DNA from: Pseudomonadota bacterium
Lineage (GTDB): Bacteria; Pseudomonadota; Gammaproteobacteria; Halothiobacillales; Halothiobacillaceae
Direction of reading: 5' to 3'
Length of the DNA stretch: 64,000 nt
Assembly (NCBI GenBank): GCA_021801265.1
Contig: JAJYYE010000012.1
Location: 88,548 to 152,547, forward strand
Part shown: positions 41,869 through 52,205 of the stretch, one piece after another
Numbering within the stretch: position 1 is the stretch's first letter
How the letters are laid out: each line of letters opens with the position of its first letter
Notes under the pieces: model-generated
Seen by the model: the letters and a program-made list of their open reading frames with translations, nothing else
Told to the model about the DNA's origin: nothing
Databases searched by the model: none
Position numbers and translations under genes: made by a program

Positions 41869-44229
41869 GTGAAGCCAGCCCGGATGCGCCCTGTGTTTTC
41901 AGAACCTGTTCAAAACCCTGCGGAACGGCGGGCGGTAGTATACGCCGTGCCTATTACAGCGTGGCGCATCGCACTGCTCATGGGCCTGGTGACGCTACCC
42001 AATTCGCTTTCGGCCACCGCGGCGTCCATCACGAATACTGCCGATGCCGCATCAAGCGCAACCTGCAGCTTATGCCCCCCCTTTGGTCCCGATCGGCCAC
42101 CGCTGGAACAAAACCCGCTGAATACGCCCACCCGCGCCACGGCGGATCACGCCCAATTTGAGCAAAACGGCGCAATTGTACTCAAGGGGGATGCCCGCAT
42201 CGTGCGCCCCACCGACCGCATCACCGGCGATGCCCTCACCTATCAAAAGCAGCCCCGCGAGAAAATCACCGCCACGGGTGATGTCTGGTATGAAACGCCG
42301 AGTTTCACCCTGCAAGCCGTGAGCGGCTGGCTCATGCCGCAAATCCATCAGGGTGAACTTGAGGATACGCATTACTGGTTAAATAGCCGCCGCGCCTCGG
42401 GGACTGCGGCCAAAGTGGCGCAACAGTCCAAAACGCAATACCAGCTATACACCGCCAATTTTTCGACCTGTCCCGCCGAACACCGCGCTTGGGACATTAC
42501 CGCCAAAAGGATTGATCTTGATCAGGCGTCGGGCGGTGGTGAAGCCTACGACGCCGTACTCCACGCGGGCGGTGTACCCATTTTTTACACCCCCTATTTT
42601 CCGTTCCCGATTGATGATCGACGTCAAAGTGGCCTGCTCTACCCCACCTTTGGCAGCAGCACCTCAGGCGGATTTGAATACGCGCAACCGTATTACTGGA
42701 ATATTGCACCGAATATGGATGCCACGTTCGGCCCGCATATCTTCACGCGGCGCGGCGTAGGCATTGATGCGGAGTGGCGATATTTGCACCGCTTTGGCAA
42801 TCAAGGCATGGGGACAGATCAAATCAATCTCTTTTGGCTACCCAATGACCGCGTGTATGGCAGCCGACGCTGGCAAGTCGCCTTAAAAGATCAGGCGCAA
42901 GTTTTGCCTAATTTAAGTTATTCACTGACGGTCCATCGCGTGTCCGATCAGCAATTTTTCCGGGATTTCTCGACCAGTCTCAACCAAGCCACAACCGATA
43001 ATTTGGCCAGCCAATTTAACCTCAACACCACCGCCAGCGGCTGGGCGTTGGGTTTAATGGCGCTGCAATATCAAACCGTCAACCCGTTAATTCCCGAATC
43101 CGCCTACCCATACCGCATCATGCCAAGGCTGACCGCCAGCCGGAATTTTGATCTGGGTATAGCCAACCTCTCGCTCGTGGCAGATGCGACGCGGTTTACC
43201 CAACCTTATGCAGGCAATACCACCGGTCAACGCGTACACATAGTACCGTCGCTCTATCATGTGTTTCGTGATAACTGGTATGAGGTAACGCCCCGCGTGA
43301 CGCTGGATGCCACGGCTTACCAACTCACCCGGGGCTTTAACGATCCGCTCTACCAAACGGCTGATCCCCAGAATAATCCCAATCGTGTTTTGCCCATCAC
43401 CAGCCTTGATTCCAAACTGTTTTTTGAGCGCAGTTATGGCAGCACCGGTCGATATCGCGCCGAGCTTGTACCACGCCTCTACTACCTGAACGTGCCCTAT
43501 CGTGATCAAAATGCCATTCCGTTATTTGATACCGGGCTGACTAATTTGAGTTACAGCCAGCTCTTCACCGCGAATCGCTTCAGTGGCGGCGATCGTATCA
43601 GCGATGCCAATGCCCTAACCACCGGTGTCAGCTGGTCGTTAATTGATACCCAACTTGGTACCGAGCCGTTAAGCTTGCGTCTGGCCCAGCGCTATAACTT
43701 CGTCGCCAGCCAAGTGATGCCCATTGTGAACAAGGGCGGTTCAACGGTCGTAGCCGAAGCGTATTCGGATCTCAACCGACACTGGAATGGCTCGGTGACG
43801 GCCGAATACAATAGTGACACGGGGCACCTGGGTCGCACACAAAGCCGCTTTGGCTATCGTGCCAATGATGGCAGTGTCGCGAATTTAAGCTACTTCACCA
43901 AACCGGTTGACACCACGGCCGCTTATCGGCAAACAGATGTTTCGTTTGCATGGCAAGCCAATCAGCACTGGCAAATTCTCGGCCGTTTAGGCTACGATTT
44001 CGATCAAAACAAAGTGGTGCAATCGCTCTTGGGTGTGGGCTACGACTCGTGCTGCTGGGCGACCCGCATCGCGTTGAAACGTTATGTGGTCAACCCCGTC
44101 ACCGATGTCTCACCCACTGCGCCGCCCAGCTACTCCAATGCCATTTTGTTTGAAGTCGAACTCAAAGGCCTGGGTGCCTTTGGCCAAAGCAATCGCTTTA
44201 AGCAGGAAATCCTCGGTTATGATCAATAA
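41869..44229 (+). CDS. lptD: LPS-assembly outer-membrane protein LptD
   Basis: Outer-membrane beta-barrel that inserts lipopolysaccharide with LptE. It has a signal sequence (IALLMGLVTLPNSLSATAA, residues about 33-51), then an OstA/LptA-like beta-jellyroll (FEQNGAIVLKGDARIVRP, ITGDALTYQKQ). The large barrel has many Tyr/Phe-ended strands. The redox cysteines that form LptD disulfides are visible: TCSLC near the start and DSCCWATRI near the end. The start is uncertain (GTG 41869 or ATG 41884). It is followed by surA, a barrel-protein chaperone, as in most gammaproteobacteria. Confidence 0.95.
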   Translation: MKPARMRPVFSEPVQNPAERRAVVYAVPITAWRIALLMGLVTLPNSLSATAASITNTADAASSATCSLCPPFGPDRPPLEQNPLNTPTRATADHAQFEQNGAIVLKGDARIVRPTDRITGDALTYQKQPREKITATGDVWYETPSFTLQAVSGWLMPQIHQGELEDTHYWLNSRRASGTAAKVAQQSKTQYQLYTANFSTCPAEHRAWDITAKRIDLDQASGGGEAYDAVLHAGGVPIFYTPYFPFPIDDRRQSGLLYPTFGSSTSGGFEYAQPYYWNIAPNMDATFGPHIFTRRGVGIDAEWRYLHRFGNQGMGTDQINLFWLPNDRVYGSRRWQVALKDQAQVLPNLSYSLTVHRVSDQQFFRDFSTSLNQATTDNLASQFNLNTTASGWALGLMALQYQTVNPLIPESAYPYRIMPRLTASRNFDLGIANLSLVADATRFTQPYAGNTTGQRVHIVPSLYHVFRDNWYEVTPRVTLDATAYQLTRGFNDPLYQTADPQNNPNRVLPITSLDSKLFFERSYGSTGRYRAELVPRLYYLNVPYRDQNAIPLFDTGLTNLSYSQLFTANRFSGGDRISDANALTTGVSWSLIDTQLGTEPLSLRLAQRYNFVASQVMPIVNKGGSTVVAEAYSDLNRHWNGSVTAEYNSDTGHLGRTQSRFGYRANDGSVANLSYFTKPVDTTAAYRQTDVSFAWQANQHWQILGRLGYDFDQNKVVQSLLGVGYDSCCWATRIALKRYVVNPVTDVSPTAPPSYSNAILFEVELKGLGAFGQSNRFKQEILGYDQ

Positions 44230-44299
44230 GTCTCGCTGCGTGGAACCCTTGTTCTGCTGTACCCATCCAACCTCTCAACTCAGCCATTCGGATTCATCT

Positions 44300-45712
44300 A
44301 TGCCCAGGTTATTCATTAGTCATACAGTTCCTAACGTGCCGCCCGCCCTGCGCATGGCCAAACCTGCGCTCATTGCTTTAGCGCTAACGGCTGGCCTATT
44401 CGGCGGCGCGCCGAGCTTCGCGGCGAATGCCGCGTTGGCTCCAGTTGCGGGCGAGCAAATGCTTGATCGAATCGTGGCAGTGGTCAATCAATCGGTGATT
44501 ACTCAGCGACAACTGAATGCGCAAATTCAGCTCGTCGCGACACAGAATAAAATCCCGGTCAACCAGCTCAGCCCATCGGATATCAAACAGCTTCAGGAGC
44601 GCATTCTGGATCGGATGATTACCGAGAAAGTCGAGCTCGAACGTGCGAAACAAATCGGCATTACTATTGACGATACCCGCCTGGACGATGCCCTGAGTGG
44701 CATTGCCCAGCGCAATGGCATGAGCTTAAGTCAGCTGCAGCAAGCCGTCACAAATCAAGGGGATAACTGGACCGGTTATCGCGAATCCATTCGCAACCAA
44801 ATCATGATTGACGAACTCAAGCGGCGTGAAGTTTTTGAACGCGTCAATATTTCCGATCGTGAAGTGGACGATTACCTCAAGCAATACACGGGCGCAAATA
44901 CAGAAACCACGGAATACCATCTGGCTCAGATCCTGATTAGCGTGCCGGAAAACGCCTCACCATCGCAAGTCGAGACCGCTAAAAAACGTGCCGACGCCGT
45001 TTTATCGGCACTCAAATCGGGGGAAAGTTTCGAGCAAGTGTCTGCCGAACGCTCTGATGCGCCGGACGCCACCAAGGGCGGCGATTTGGGCTGGCGCGAT
45101 TTATCCCGAATTCCGAGTCTGTTCATCGACACCATCAAAAGCCTGAAAACAGGTGAAGTCAGTGACCTGATTCGCAGCCCGAATGGCTTTCATATCATTA
45201 AATTAGTCGGTGAACGTACCGCCAGTACCAACAGCGCCGTCCTCACCGAATACGATGCCGAGCACGTACTGATTCAAGTCAGCAGTCAACGCAACGCAGC
45301 ACAGGCCAAGGCTGAAGCTGAGAGTCTTCGCCAGCAAATCGTGAGTGGTAAAGCCAGTTTTGCGTCCATCGCTGCCAAATATTCCGATGACAAAGGTTCC
45401 GCCGCCCAAGGCGGCCAGTTGGGCTGGGTTAAACCTGCGGACATGGTGCCGGAATTCGGCGCCATGCTCGAAAAAACCCCGGTCGGGCAAATCAGCCCCG
45501 TCTTTCAAACCGAATATGGTTTCCACTTCCTGGAAGTGCTGAAAACACACGAAGTCAACGTGCCGACCGAAACCTTGCGTACCCAAGCCCGTCAGGCAAT
45601 TGGTCAGCGCCGCGCGGATGAAGATTTAGTCAATTACATCCGGCGCCTGCGCGCCGAGGCCTATATCGAAAACCGCTTGACCGGCACGATTAATGATTCA
45701 AGTGCGCAATGA
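44300..45712 (+). CDS. surA: Periplasmic chaperone/peptidyl-prolyl isomerase SurA
   Basis: It escorts outer-membrane proteins such as LptD to the barrel assembly machinery. A signal peptide ends near GAPSFAANA, an N-terminal chaperone domain follows ([20 protein letters not shown]), then two parvulin domains: [11 protein letters not shown] ... [13 protein letters not shown] and AEHVLIQV ... [16 protein letters not shown]. The frame is open into lptD; ATG 44300 (MPRLFISH) or ATG 44354 (MAKPALIA, the cleaner signal peptide) is the true start. Confidence 0.94.
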   Translation: MPRLFISHTVPNVPPALRMAKPALIALALTAGLFGGAPSFAANAALAPVAGEQMLDRIVAVVNQSVITQRQLNAQIQLVATQNKIPVNQLSPSDIKQLQERILDRMITEKVELERAKQIGITIDDTRLDDALSGIAQRNGMSLSQLQQAVTNQGDNWTGYRESIRNQIMIDELKRREVFERVNISDREVDDYLKQYTGANTETTEYHLAQILISVPENASPSQVETAKKRADAVLSALKSGESFEQVSAERSDAPDATKGGDLGWRDLSRIPSLFIDTIKSLKTGEVSDLIRSPNGFHIIKLVGERTASTNSAVLTEYDAEHVLIQVSSQRNAAQAKAEAESLRQQIVSGKASFASIAAKYSDDKGSAAQGGQLGWVKPADMVPEFGAMLEKTPVGQISPVFQTEYGFHFLEVLKTHEVNVPTETLRTQARQAIGQRRADEDLVNYIRRLRAEAYIENRLTGTINDSSAQ

Positions 45713-46773
45713 CGCTGAATCAATCACCGACTAACGCCTCGATGCCCATAGCCTTAAGGCTTGCCATCACCAGTGGTGAGCCTTCGGGCATTGGGCCCGA
45801 TTTATTGCTGGCACTGTGCGCCGATCAGGCACCGCATCGCTGGGATGCCGAGCTTGTGGTCGAACTGGTTGTATTGGGCGATCGCAAGGTATTTACCGAG
45901 CGTGCGTTGCTGCTCGGTTTAGCATTCAACTGTCCCGATTACGCCCCGGACCCACTCATTGGCACGCCGCCCCAAGGGGGAAGAGTTTCTTTCCTGCATT
46001 GCCCCACCGCGTCCCCCGTGCAACCGGGAAAATTGGATGCCCGTAATGCGGCGCATGTGCTCGCCATGCTCGATCGGGCGGCAGAGGGCTGCCAATCAGG
46101 TGAATTTGCCGGCATGGTGACGGCGCCCGTGCATAAGGGTGTGATTAACGATGCGGGAATCCCCTTTTCAGGCCACACCGAATATCTGGCCGATCGCGTC
46201 GGCGGCTTTCCTGTGATGATGCTCACCGCCAGGCGTTTGCCCAGACCGTTACGCGTGGCCCTGGCCACCACCCATTTGCCGCTCGCCGCTGTGCCCGCCG
46301 CCATCACGCAGGAAAGCCTTAAGCGCGTGCTCACCATTCTGCACCGCGAACTGTGTGCGTGGCTGGGCATCCCCACACCCCGCATTTTGGTCTGTGGCCT
46401 GAATCCTCATGCGGGCGAATCAGGACATTTAGGCCGCGAGGAAATCGACATCATCGGCCCCGCGCTCGAACAGCTCCGCACGCAAGGCATCAACGCCATC
46501 GGCCCGCTGCCTGCCGATACGCTGTTCACGCCACAATATCTGGATCACGCCGATGCCGTGCTCGCCATGTATCACGATCAGGGCTTACCCGTATTAAAAT
46601 TCGCCGGATTTGGCGAGGCGGTGAATATTACCCTTGGCCTGCCGATTATTCGCACCTCGGTCGATCATGGCACTGCACTCGATCTCGCGGGTACCGGCAA
46701 AGCCCATGGTGGTTCATTGAGCGCAGCCATTCATGCCGCCTTATCACTGGCTGGCAGACCCAAAAACTCATGA
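45709..46773 (+). CDS. pdxA: 4-hydroxythreonine-4-phosphate dehydrogenase
   Basis: Enzyme of pyridoxal phosphate synthesis (DXP-dependent route). It has [16 protein letters not shown] at the start, the metal-site segment [37 protein letters not shown], and [13 protein letters not shown] near the end. Overlaps surA by ATGA and ksgA by ATGA, so the three are translationally coupled. Length is about 20 residues above average because of a longer N-terminus. Confidence 0.96.
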   Translation: MTLNQSPTNASMPIALRLAITSGEPSGIGPDLLLALCADQAPHRWDAELVVELVVLGDRKVFTERALLLGLAFNCPDYAPDPLIGTPPQGGRVSFLHCPTASPVQPGKLDARNAAHVLAMLDRAAEGCQSGEFAGMVTAPVHKGVINDAGIPFSGHTEYLADRVGGFPVMMLTARRLPRPLRVALATTHLPLAAVPAAITQESLKRVLTILHRELCAWLGIPTPRILVCGLNPHAGESGHLGREEIDIIGPALEQLRTQGINAIGPLPADTLFTPQYLDHADAVLAMYHDQGLPVLKFAGFGEAVNITLGLPIIRTSVDHGTALDLAGTGKAHGGSLSAAIHAALSLAGRPKNS

Positions 46774-47618
46774 GTTATGTAGACAGCAACACCTCGGGCA
46801 TTCAAGACGGTCACCGCGCGCGCAAACGCTTCGGCCAGAATTTTTTAACCGATGAAGCCGTGATTGCGCGCATTGTGTCGGCCATCTCACCGCGCGCCAC
46901 GGATTGCATGATCGAAATCGGCCCGGGTCTCGGCGCCCTCACTTGCCAGCTGATTCAGCCACTCGATCATCTGACCGTAGTGGAACTCGACCGCGACATC
47001 ATCCCCAAATTACAGGAGCGCTGCGCGCTGCAAAAAACCGCGCAGAATCGAGCGGGGCAGAGCAAGCTCAGCATTCTCTCCCAAGATGCACTTCACCTTG
47101 ATTTAACGCCGCTGGCTGAAGCGGGTCCGCTCCGTATCGCCGGAAACCTGCCCTACAACATCGCCACACCACTGATTTTTCATCTGCTCGAACAAGCCAT
47201 GCGCATCACCGATATGACCTTCATGCTGCAAAAGGAAGTGGCGGAGCGCATTGCTGCGCCACCCGGCAGCCGCGATTATGGTCGTCTGTCGATTATGGTT
47301 CAGGCAGTCGCCCAAGTGGAATTGCTCTTCATTGTGCCCCCTGGCGCGTTTAACCCCCCCCCAAAGGTCGATTCCGCGATTGTGCAAATCACCCCGCTCC
47401 TCCAACCCAGAGTGACAGCGGCATTACGCCCCCTGTTCACCGAATTAGTCGGCCTTGCATTTGCCCATCGACGTAAAACCTTGCAAAACAACTTGAAACA
47501 TCGACTACCTGCGTCAACAATCATTGAAGCGGGGCTTGAACCCGGCACCCGCGCCGAGCAAATCAGCATTGATGAATTTATTGTTTTGGCAGAAGTCACC
47601 CAGCGGTTACACCCTTAG
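46770..47618 (+). CDS. ksgA: 16S rRNA (adenine1518/1519-N6)-dimethyltransferase
   Basis: Dimethylates two adenines in the 3' hairpin of 16S rRNA during 30S maturation. Motifs: [25 protein letters not shown] (SAM binding), VELDRD, and the catalytic [11 protein letters not shown]. It is 282 residues from ATG 46770, which overlaps the pdxA stop. A longer frame to 46353 runs through pdxA and is rejected. Confidence 0.97.
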   Translation: MSYVDSNTSGIQDGHRARKRFGQNFLTDEAVIARIVSAISPRATDCMIEIGPGLGALTCQLIQPLDHLTVVELDRDIIPKLQERCALQKTAQNRAGQSKLSILSQDALHLDLTPLAEAGPLRIAGNLPYNIATPLIFHLLEQAMRITDMTFMLQKEVAERIAAPPGSRDYGRLSIMVQAVAQVELLFIVPPGAFNPPPKVDSAIVQITPLLQPRVTAALRPLFTELVGLAFAHRRKTLQNNLKHRLPASTIIEAGLEPGTRAEQISIDEFIVLAEVTQRLHP

Positions 47619-47654
47619 CCACTTCACCTGATTACCCTGAATTGGTGGTTCCCT

Positions 47655-48401
47655 GTGCAGCATTCGTTTGTTCACCTTCACGCGCGCGCGCAGCCTGAGC
47701 AAGTCATTGCCGCGTGCGCACATTTTGTCGTAAAGCAGCTTAATGCCGCGATTGCCGCACGCGGCGTGGCGCGCATTACCCTGGCAGGTGGCAATACCCC
47801 CAAAGCTTTGTACGATGCACTTGCCAGCCCCCTCCACCGCAACGAAGTCGATTGGCAACGGGTGGAGTTCTACTTCGGCGATGAACGTGCCGTGCCACAA
47901 ACCCATCCCGACAGCAATTTCGGCATGGCACAACGGCATTTATTCATGCCACTCGGCTTGGCACCCACACAGGTTTTCCCGATGATCAGCACCCCCATGT
48001 TTCCGCTGGCGGAGGAAGCCAAACGCAATCAAAACCTGCTCACATCCTGGGCGGGCACCGGTGTGCCACGATTTGATTTCATGGTGAACGGTATGGGCGA
48101 CGACGGCCATTTCGCCTCATTATTTCCCGACACCCCCGCGCTCACGGTGCGCGATCGCTGGGTGGTAGTGAACCCCGTCGCCAAGCTCGATACCGAGCGC
48201 CTGACACTCACCTATCCCATATTTGAGGAAGCGCGCACGGTATGTTTTCTGGTTATCGGAGCCCGTAAACAGGCCGCTTTTAGCGCCATGATGCAGCCGG
48301 AAAGCACCCTGCCGGTCGCCCGACTCATTCAAAGCCGTACCACCGATTGGTTTGTTGATGAGGCATGCGTGAATAGGGCTACCCAGAAGGAGTTGCCGTA
48401 A
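47655..48401 (+). CDS. pgl: 6-phosphogluconolactonase
   Basis: Second enzyme of the oxidative pentose phosphate pathway, 248 residues. Typical segments: TLAGGNTPKALYDALAS, VEFYFGDERAVPQTHPDSNFGM, FDFMVNGMGDDGHFASLFP. Its GTG start gives a normal N-terminus. It stands between ksgA and apaG, which are usually adjacent, so it has been inserted into a conserved cluster. Stop and the apaG start overlap (TAATG). Confidence 0.94.
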   Translation: MQHSFVHLHARAQPEQVIAACAHFVVKQLNAAIAARGVARITLAGGNTPKALYDALASPLHRNEVDWQRVEFYFGDERAVPQTHPDSNFGMAQRHLFMPLGLAPTQVFPMISTPMFPLAEEAKRNQNLLTSWAGTGVPRFDFMVNGMGDDGHFASLFPDTPALTVRDRWVVVNPVAKLDTERLTLTYPIFEEARTVCFLVIGARKQAAFSAMMQPESTLPVARLIQSRTTDWFVDEACVNRATQKELP

Positions 48402-48826
48402 TGACTTTTCTCAACGATTTTCTCTGCAACCCCCCTCGGGACCCCCGTGCTTCAGACATAGAAATCATCCCGAAGGCATTTTATGTACCCGAACATAGCG
48501 ATCCTGCACAACAGCGCTTTGCCTTTGGCTACGACATCCGAATCGTCAATCACGGCGCACGTACCGTGCAACTGATTGAGCGACATTGGCACATCGATAG
48601 GGGCAATGGCTGCATTCATGAAGTGCGGGGCGAAGGCGTCGTGGGCGAACAACCCATCCTCAACCCCGGTACAGTCTATCGGTACCAATCAGGCTCGGTC
48701 ATTGAAACCCCCGCCGGGCACATGTGGGGCGATTACGGCTTTATCGATGCCGAGGGTGAAGCCTTTCGCGTCGCCATTCCGCTGTTTCATTTGGTCGCAC
48801 CCCGCGACTATCGCCCACTGCATTAG
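48401..48826 (+). CDS. apaG: ApaG protein
   Basis: A 141-residue fibronectin-III-like beta protein: FAFGYDIRIVNHGARTVQLIERHW, GEGVVGEQPILNPGTVYRYQSG, GHMWGDYGFIDAEG. The family is found next to apaH and is thought to be linked to nucleotide or magnesium/cobalt homeostasis, but its role is unclear. About 15 residues longer at the N-terminus than E. coli ApaG. Confidence 0.94.
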   Translation: MTFLNDFLCNPPRDPRASDIEIIPKAFYVPEHSDPAQQRFAFGYDIRIVNHGARTVQLIERHWHIDRGNGCIHEVRGEGVVGEQPILNPGTVYRYQSGSVIETPAGHMWGDYGFIDAEGEAFRVAIPLFHLVAPRDYRPLH

Positions 48827-48838
48827 CAGACTCACCTG

Positions 48839-49456
48839 ATGAGCCTGCGCCAAACCTACGCCCTCTGGGCACCGATGTACGATCTGTTTCTGAAACCGGC
48901 CACGGGAGCTGCCCGGGCAAAAAATCTGGTTAACCTCGGGCGCCTGGAGGGACAAAGTCTCGCCGTTATCGGCATAGGCAGCGGGTTGGATTTGGACTGG
49001 CTGTGCACCCACACCCACCCTGCGCTGTGCGTTGGGCTAGACATCACCCGCGCCATGCTCAAACACGCCCAAACGCGCAGCCGCACGTGCCCGTTTCCCA
49101 TCCACCTGATTGAAGGCGATGCGATGCAAACACCGCTGGCCGGGGCACAATTCGATCATGTCGTGCTGCACCTGATTCTGGCCGTCGTCCCCAACCCCAC
49201 CGCTGTATTGGCCGAAGCCAGTCGTATCGTCAAACCCGGCGGCAGCATCCTGATATTCGATAAATTCCTGCGGCCAGATCAAAAAGCCCCGCTGCGACGC
49301 TTTGTCAGCCCGCTGCTGGGGCTGCTTGCTACCCGCACCGATGTCGAATTCGAACCGCTCCTCGCCGCACACGCCGAACTCAGCCTACAGCGCAATGAAC
49401 CCCTGCTCGCACGCGGCTGGTTTCGCGGCATCACATTAATCAAATCAAAGGACTAG
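48839..49456 (+). CDS. Class I SAM-dependent methyltransferase
   Basis: A 205-residue protein with an UbiE/phospholipid N-methyltransferase-like fold: YALWAPMYDLFLKP, VIGIGSGLDLDWL (SAM motif I, with the usual GxGxG partly altered), VGLDITRAML, FDHVVLHLILAVVPNP, ASRIVKPGGSILIFDKF. It resembles PmtA-type phosphatidylethanolamine methyltransferases, but the substrate cannot be assigned. It lies between apaG and apaH with 12- and 4-base gaps, so it is co-transcribed with them. Confidence 0.82.
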   Translation: MSLRQTYALWAPMYDLFLKPATGAARAKNLVNLGRLEGQSLAVIGIGSGLDLDWLCTHTHPALCVGLDITRAMLKHAQTRSRTCPFPIHLIEGDAMQTPLAGAQFDHVVLHLILAVVPNPTAVLAEASRIVKPGGSILIFDKFLRPDQKAPLRRFVSPLLGLLATRTDVEFEPLLAAHAELSLQRNEPLLARGWFRGITLIKSKD

Positions 49457-49460
49457 CGCT

Positions 49461-50300
49461 ATGGCGACTTACGCAATTGGCGACCTGCAAGGTTGCCTTG
49501 ACCCACTCAAAACCCTGCTCGAAAAAATTGCGTTTGATCCGGCCAACGATCGGCTCTGGTTTGTGGGCGATATCGTCAATCGCGGCCCGCAATCGCTCGA
49601 AGCCCTCCGGTTTGTACGCGATTTGGGCGATTCGGCTATCACCGTGCTCGGCAATCACGACCTGTTTCTACTCGCCTGCGCCTTTACCGATCGCAGTCCA
49701 AAACCGGGCGATACCCTCGACGACATTCTCAACGCGCCGGATCGGGATGAACTGATCGACTGGCTGCGCAACCGGCCCTTCATTCATCACGACCCGGATC
49801 TCAAATGGACGCTGGTGCATGCCGGCATTCCACCCGAATGGGATTTAGCCACGGCGCTCGATCAAGCCAAGCACGCGCAAAAATACCTGCGCCAATCCGA
49901 CCCGTTGCCTTTTTTTACCGCCATGTTCGGCGAACATCCGCCATTTTGGTCGGAAACCCTCACCAAAACGCTCAAAATTCGCTATACCATCAATGCCCTT
50001 ACCCGAATGCGTTACGTCACCCGTGATGGCCAACTGGATTTAAAAGAAAAACGTCCAGAAGCAGAAGTGGGCGACCCATTAATTCCGTGGTTTGAATTCC
50101 CCCGCCGCGCCGCCCGGGACGAGCGTATCGTCTACGGCCACTGGTCCGCACTCGGCGAAGCGTGCGATCGCAAAAAAACCTGGTGCATCGACCAAGGCTG
50201 TCTGTGGGGGCGCAAGCTCACCGCCCTTCATCTGGACACCCGCCCCGCCACCGTGATTCAAGCGCCTTGCCCGTGTTATCGGCAGTTGAAGAGTGCGTAG
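49461..50300 (+). CDS. apaH: Bis(5'-nucleosyl)-tetraphosphatase, symmetrical
   Basis: Hydrolyses Ap4A to two ADP. It is a metallophosphatase with YAIGDLQGCLDPL, FVGDIVNRGPQSLEAL, VLGNHDLFLLA, LVHAGIPPEWD and, near the end, VYGHWSALG. 279 residues is the normal length. Last gene of the lptD-apaH run; a palindromic repeat follows 58 bases downstream. Confidence 0.96.
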   Translation: MATYAIGDLQGCLDPLKTLLEKIAFDPANDRLWFVGDIVNRGPQSLEALRFVRDLGDSAITVLGNHDLFLLACAFTDRSPKPGDTLDDILNAPDRDELIDWLRNRPFIHHDPDLKWTLVHAGIPPEWDLATALDQAKHAQKYLRQSDPLPFFTAMFGEHPPFWSETLTKTLKIRYTINALTRMRYVTRDGQLDLKEKRPEAEVGDPLIPWFEFPRRAARDERIVYGHWSALGEACDRKKTWCIDQGCLWGRKLTALHLDTRPATVIQAPCPCYRQLKSA

Positions 50301-50358
50301 CGCAATGGGATACCCAACCTCCACGGCTTGCTGAAACCCGGTGGCAAAATCGGCTTTC

Positions 50359-50397
50359 AGCGGGTAGCCCGGATGGAGCCCCAAGCGCAATCCGGGA
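50359..50397. repeat. REP-like palindromic repeat after apaH
   Basis: The sequence GTAGCCCGGATGGAGC ... GCGCAATCCGGG has CCCGGA/TCCGGG arms and resembles a repeat common in proteobacterial intergenic DNA. Its first 18 bases (50359-50376) recur exactly on the minus strand at 63215-63232. It lies between the convergent apaH and the MCE lipoprotein gene and could also work as a weak terminator. Confidence 0.55.
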
Positions 50398-50471
50398 GCG
50401 GCGCGCAAATAATCGGGACATCAAAGGTGTTTTCCGGATTCCGGCAAGTCGTTACCCCTGCGTCAGGCACA

Positions 50472-51134
50472 TCAACTCACCGAACGTGGCGCCACCAATA
50501 GTTCCCGGGTTTTTTCAACAATCTGCGTCAAGGCCTGATTCACCAATTCCTGACTCGCGGCGGCAAATTGTGCGGCATCGTTTTCAGGCATGACTTGTGT
50601 TTGATCGAAGCGCCAATGCGCCAGCACGCCGCGGGTTGTGGGGGTTAGCCACAGGCAGCTCATCACCAAATGGGCGTGGCCTGTTTCGCCGTTGATATCG
50701 TGCTCTAGCCGCGTTAAATTGCAACTCACGCTGACGGCAACGGGCGCACGGGCGGAGTTGCTGACCACCCCAGCCACCCAAGGTTGACGCCCCAGGGTTT
50801 GCTCAACGGCATCCGTCAGCAAGGCGGCGGGCGCGGCCAGCCAACGACTGTCCCGATAAGGTAACAGCATGAGTGCTTCGCGGCTGTACATCATGGCCGG
50901 CGTTTCAAACCCTTGCGCTGCGGTGATCGGACGCATTTCAATCAGGTAAGCCGCCGGCTGGGTTTCGCCGGGTACCGTAATCGCCCCTGTTTGTAGCGCG
51001 GGCGGATTCAAACGGTAGGTGTTTTGGGCTTGCTGCGGTTTGATTGGCAGGCTGCACCCCCCCAGCAACACACCCATCAGGCTGATGCCTAACCACGATC
51101 GCAGTACCCGAGGATTGGTCAGTAAATTCTTCAT
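50472..51134 (-). CDS. ABC transport auxiliary lipoprotein, PqiC-like
   Basis: A 220-residue lipoprotein (lipobox LLGGC, residues about 23-27) of the ABC_trans_aux/PqiC family, shown by YLIEMRPITAAQGFETPAMMYSRE and the following LPYRDSRWLAAPAALLTDAVEQ. It ends the operon that encodes an MCE transporter and is likely its outer-membrane partner. Confidence 0.85.
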   Translation of the reverse strand: MKNLLTNPRVLRSWLGISLMGVLLGGCSLPIKPQQAQNTYRLNPPALQTGAITVPGETQPAAYLIEMRPITAAQGFETPAMMYSREALMLLPYRDSRWLAAPAALLTDAVEQTLGRQPWVAGVVSNSARAPVAVSVSCNLTRLEHDINGETGHAHLVMSCLWLTPTTRGVLAHWRFDQTQVMPENDAAQFAAASQELVNQALTQIVEKTRELLVAPRSVS

Positions 51135-51188
51135 GCTGTTTCCCTGTTTCTACCAAATGGTTGATGCGCTGTAGGGGGCAAGTCCAGG

Positions 51189-52205
51189 TTATGGCGTGGT
51201 AGACGGTTGCATTGCCGATGTGCGCCCGGAGTCTGCACCCTGGCCCTCGCCCGGCCCCGATGGAGCGGGGACTGCGCCATACAAAATCTGGCTGGGGTTC
51301 TGATTCAGTTGGTTCACCAGTTGGGTGATCGAGGTGCTGGCCTGTTGCAACTGATCCAGCAACCCGCCCAACTCGGGGAGGGTGCGCTGGTTGAACGCAT
51401 TCAGCGTTTTTGTGCCGGTTTCAGTTAATTGAATCGTGCTGGCGCTGGCGGCGCTCACTTGGTTAACTGCCGTATTGGTTGCCGTAATGACCCCTTGCAA
51501 GCTATGGATAGACTGACCGAATTTCTTGAGCAGCTGCTGCCCCTGATCGATTAAAACCAAGGATGATTGGCTTAACTTCGCGGTGCCCTCTAAGGTTTGC
51601 CGTCCGGCGACCATCATAGCGACAATATCATCCCGGTGATCGGCCAATGTGGTCGTTACCTCATTGATATTGTTGATGCTACTCGTCAGAGCGGCAATAT
51701 TTGCCGCGCTCATTAACGCATCAAGCCGATCACTAATCCGGGTAATTTTTGCCATGGTTTCATTCACGCCCCCTTCAAGTTTCGAAAAAATCGAGGCCTC
51801 ATAAGGAATCACAAGGTAGCCTTCCGCATTCCGGGCAGTCAGTGGATCGGGCGATTTACCCCCCGCCAGATTGAGGACACTCAACCCGGTCACACCGAGT
51901 AATTGCAACTTGGCAATGGTGTCGGTTCGAATGGGGACATTGGCATCCAAATCAACCAACACGCGAATTTGTTCTGGATTTTTGGCATCAATCCGGATGC
52001 TTTTTACCTGCCCCACATCCACGCCACGATATAAAACATGACTGTTTTCGGATAGCCCCGAGGCGTTATCAGTGACATAAATCACATACGGCGTGAATTG
52101 CTGATCTTTACCGCCCGTGGCGAGCCAATAGACCGTTCCACCCAGCACAATGCTCAGGATGATGACGAACAGCCCAACGGCGGTATAGTTTATTTTCGAG
52201 TCCAT
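51189..52205 (-). CDS. MlaD-family MCE protein
   Basis: A 338-residue substrate-binding subunit with an N-terminal membrane helix (YTAVGLFVIILSIVLGGTVY, residues about 7-26) and an MCE domain (TDNASGLSENSHVLYRGVDV, VKSIRID). A long helical C-terminal part and a Pro/Gly-rich end follow. It binds and passes phospholipids between membranes. The ATG overlaps the ATPase stop (TGATG); the longer frame to 52283 is rejected. Confidence 0.93.
   Translation of the reverse strand: MDSKINYTAVGLFVIILSIVLGGTVYWLATGGKDQQFTPYVIYVTDNASGLSENSHVLYRGVDVGQVKSIRIDAKNPEQIRVLVDLDANVPIRTDTIAKLQLLGVTGLSVLNLAGGKSPDPLTARNAEGYLVIPYEASIFSKLEGGVNETMAKITRISDRLDALMSAANIAALTSSINNINEVTTTLADHRDDIVAMMVAGRQTLEGTAKLSQSSLVLIDQGQQLLKKFGQSIHSLQGVITATNTAVNQVSAASASTIQLTETGTKTLNAFNQRTLPELGGLLDQLQQASTSITQLVNQLNQNPSQILYGAVPAPSGPGEGQGADSGRTSAMQPSTTP

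Noticed and set aside
41898-41912. AGAACCTGTTCAAA shared with 8425-8438, suggestive of an IS end
   Set aside because: Only 14 bases, and one copy lies in the coding start of lptD with no flanking homology; likely coincidence.
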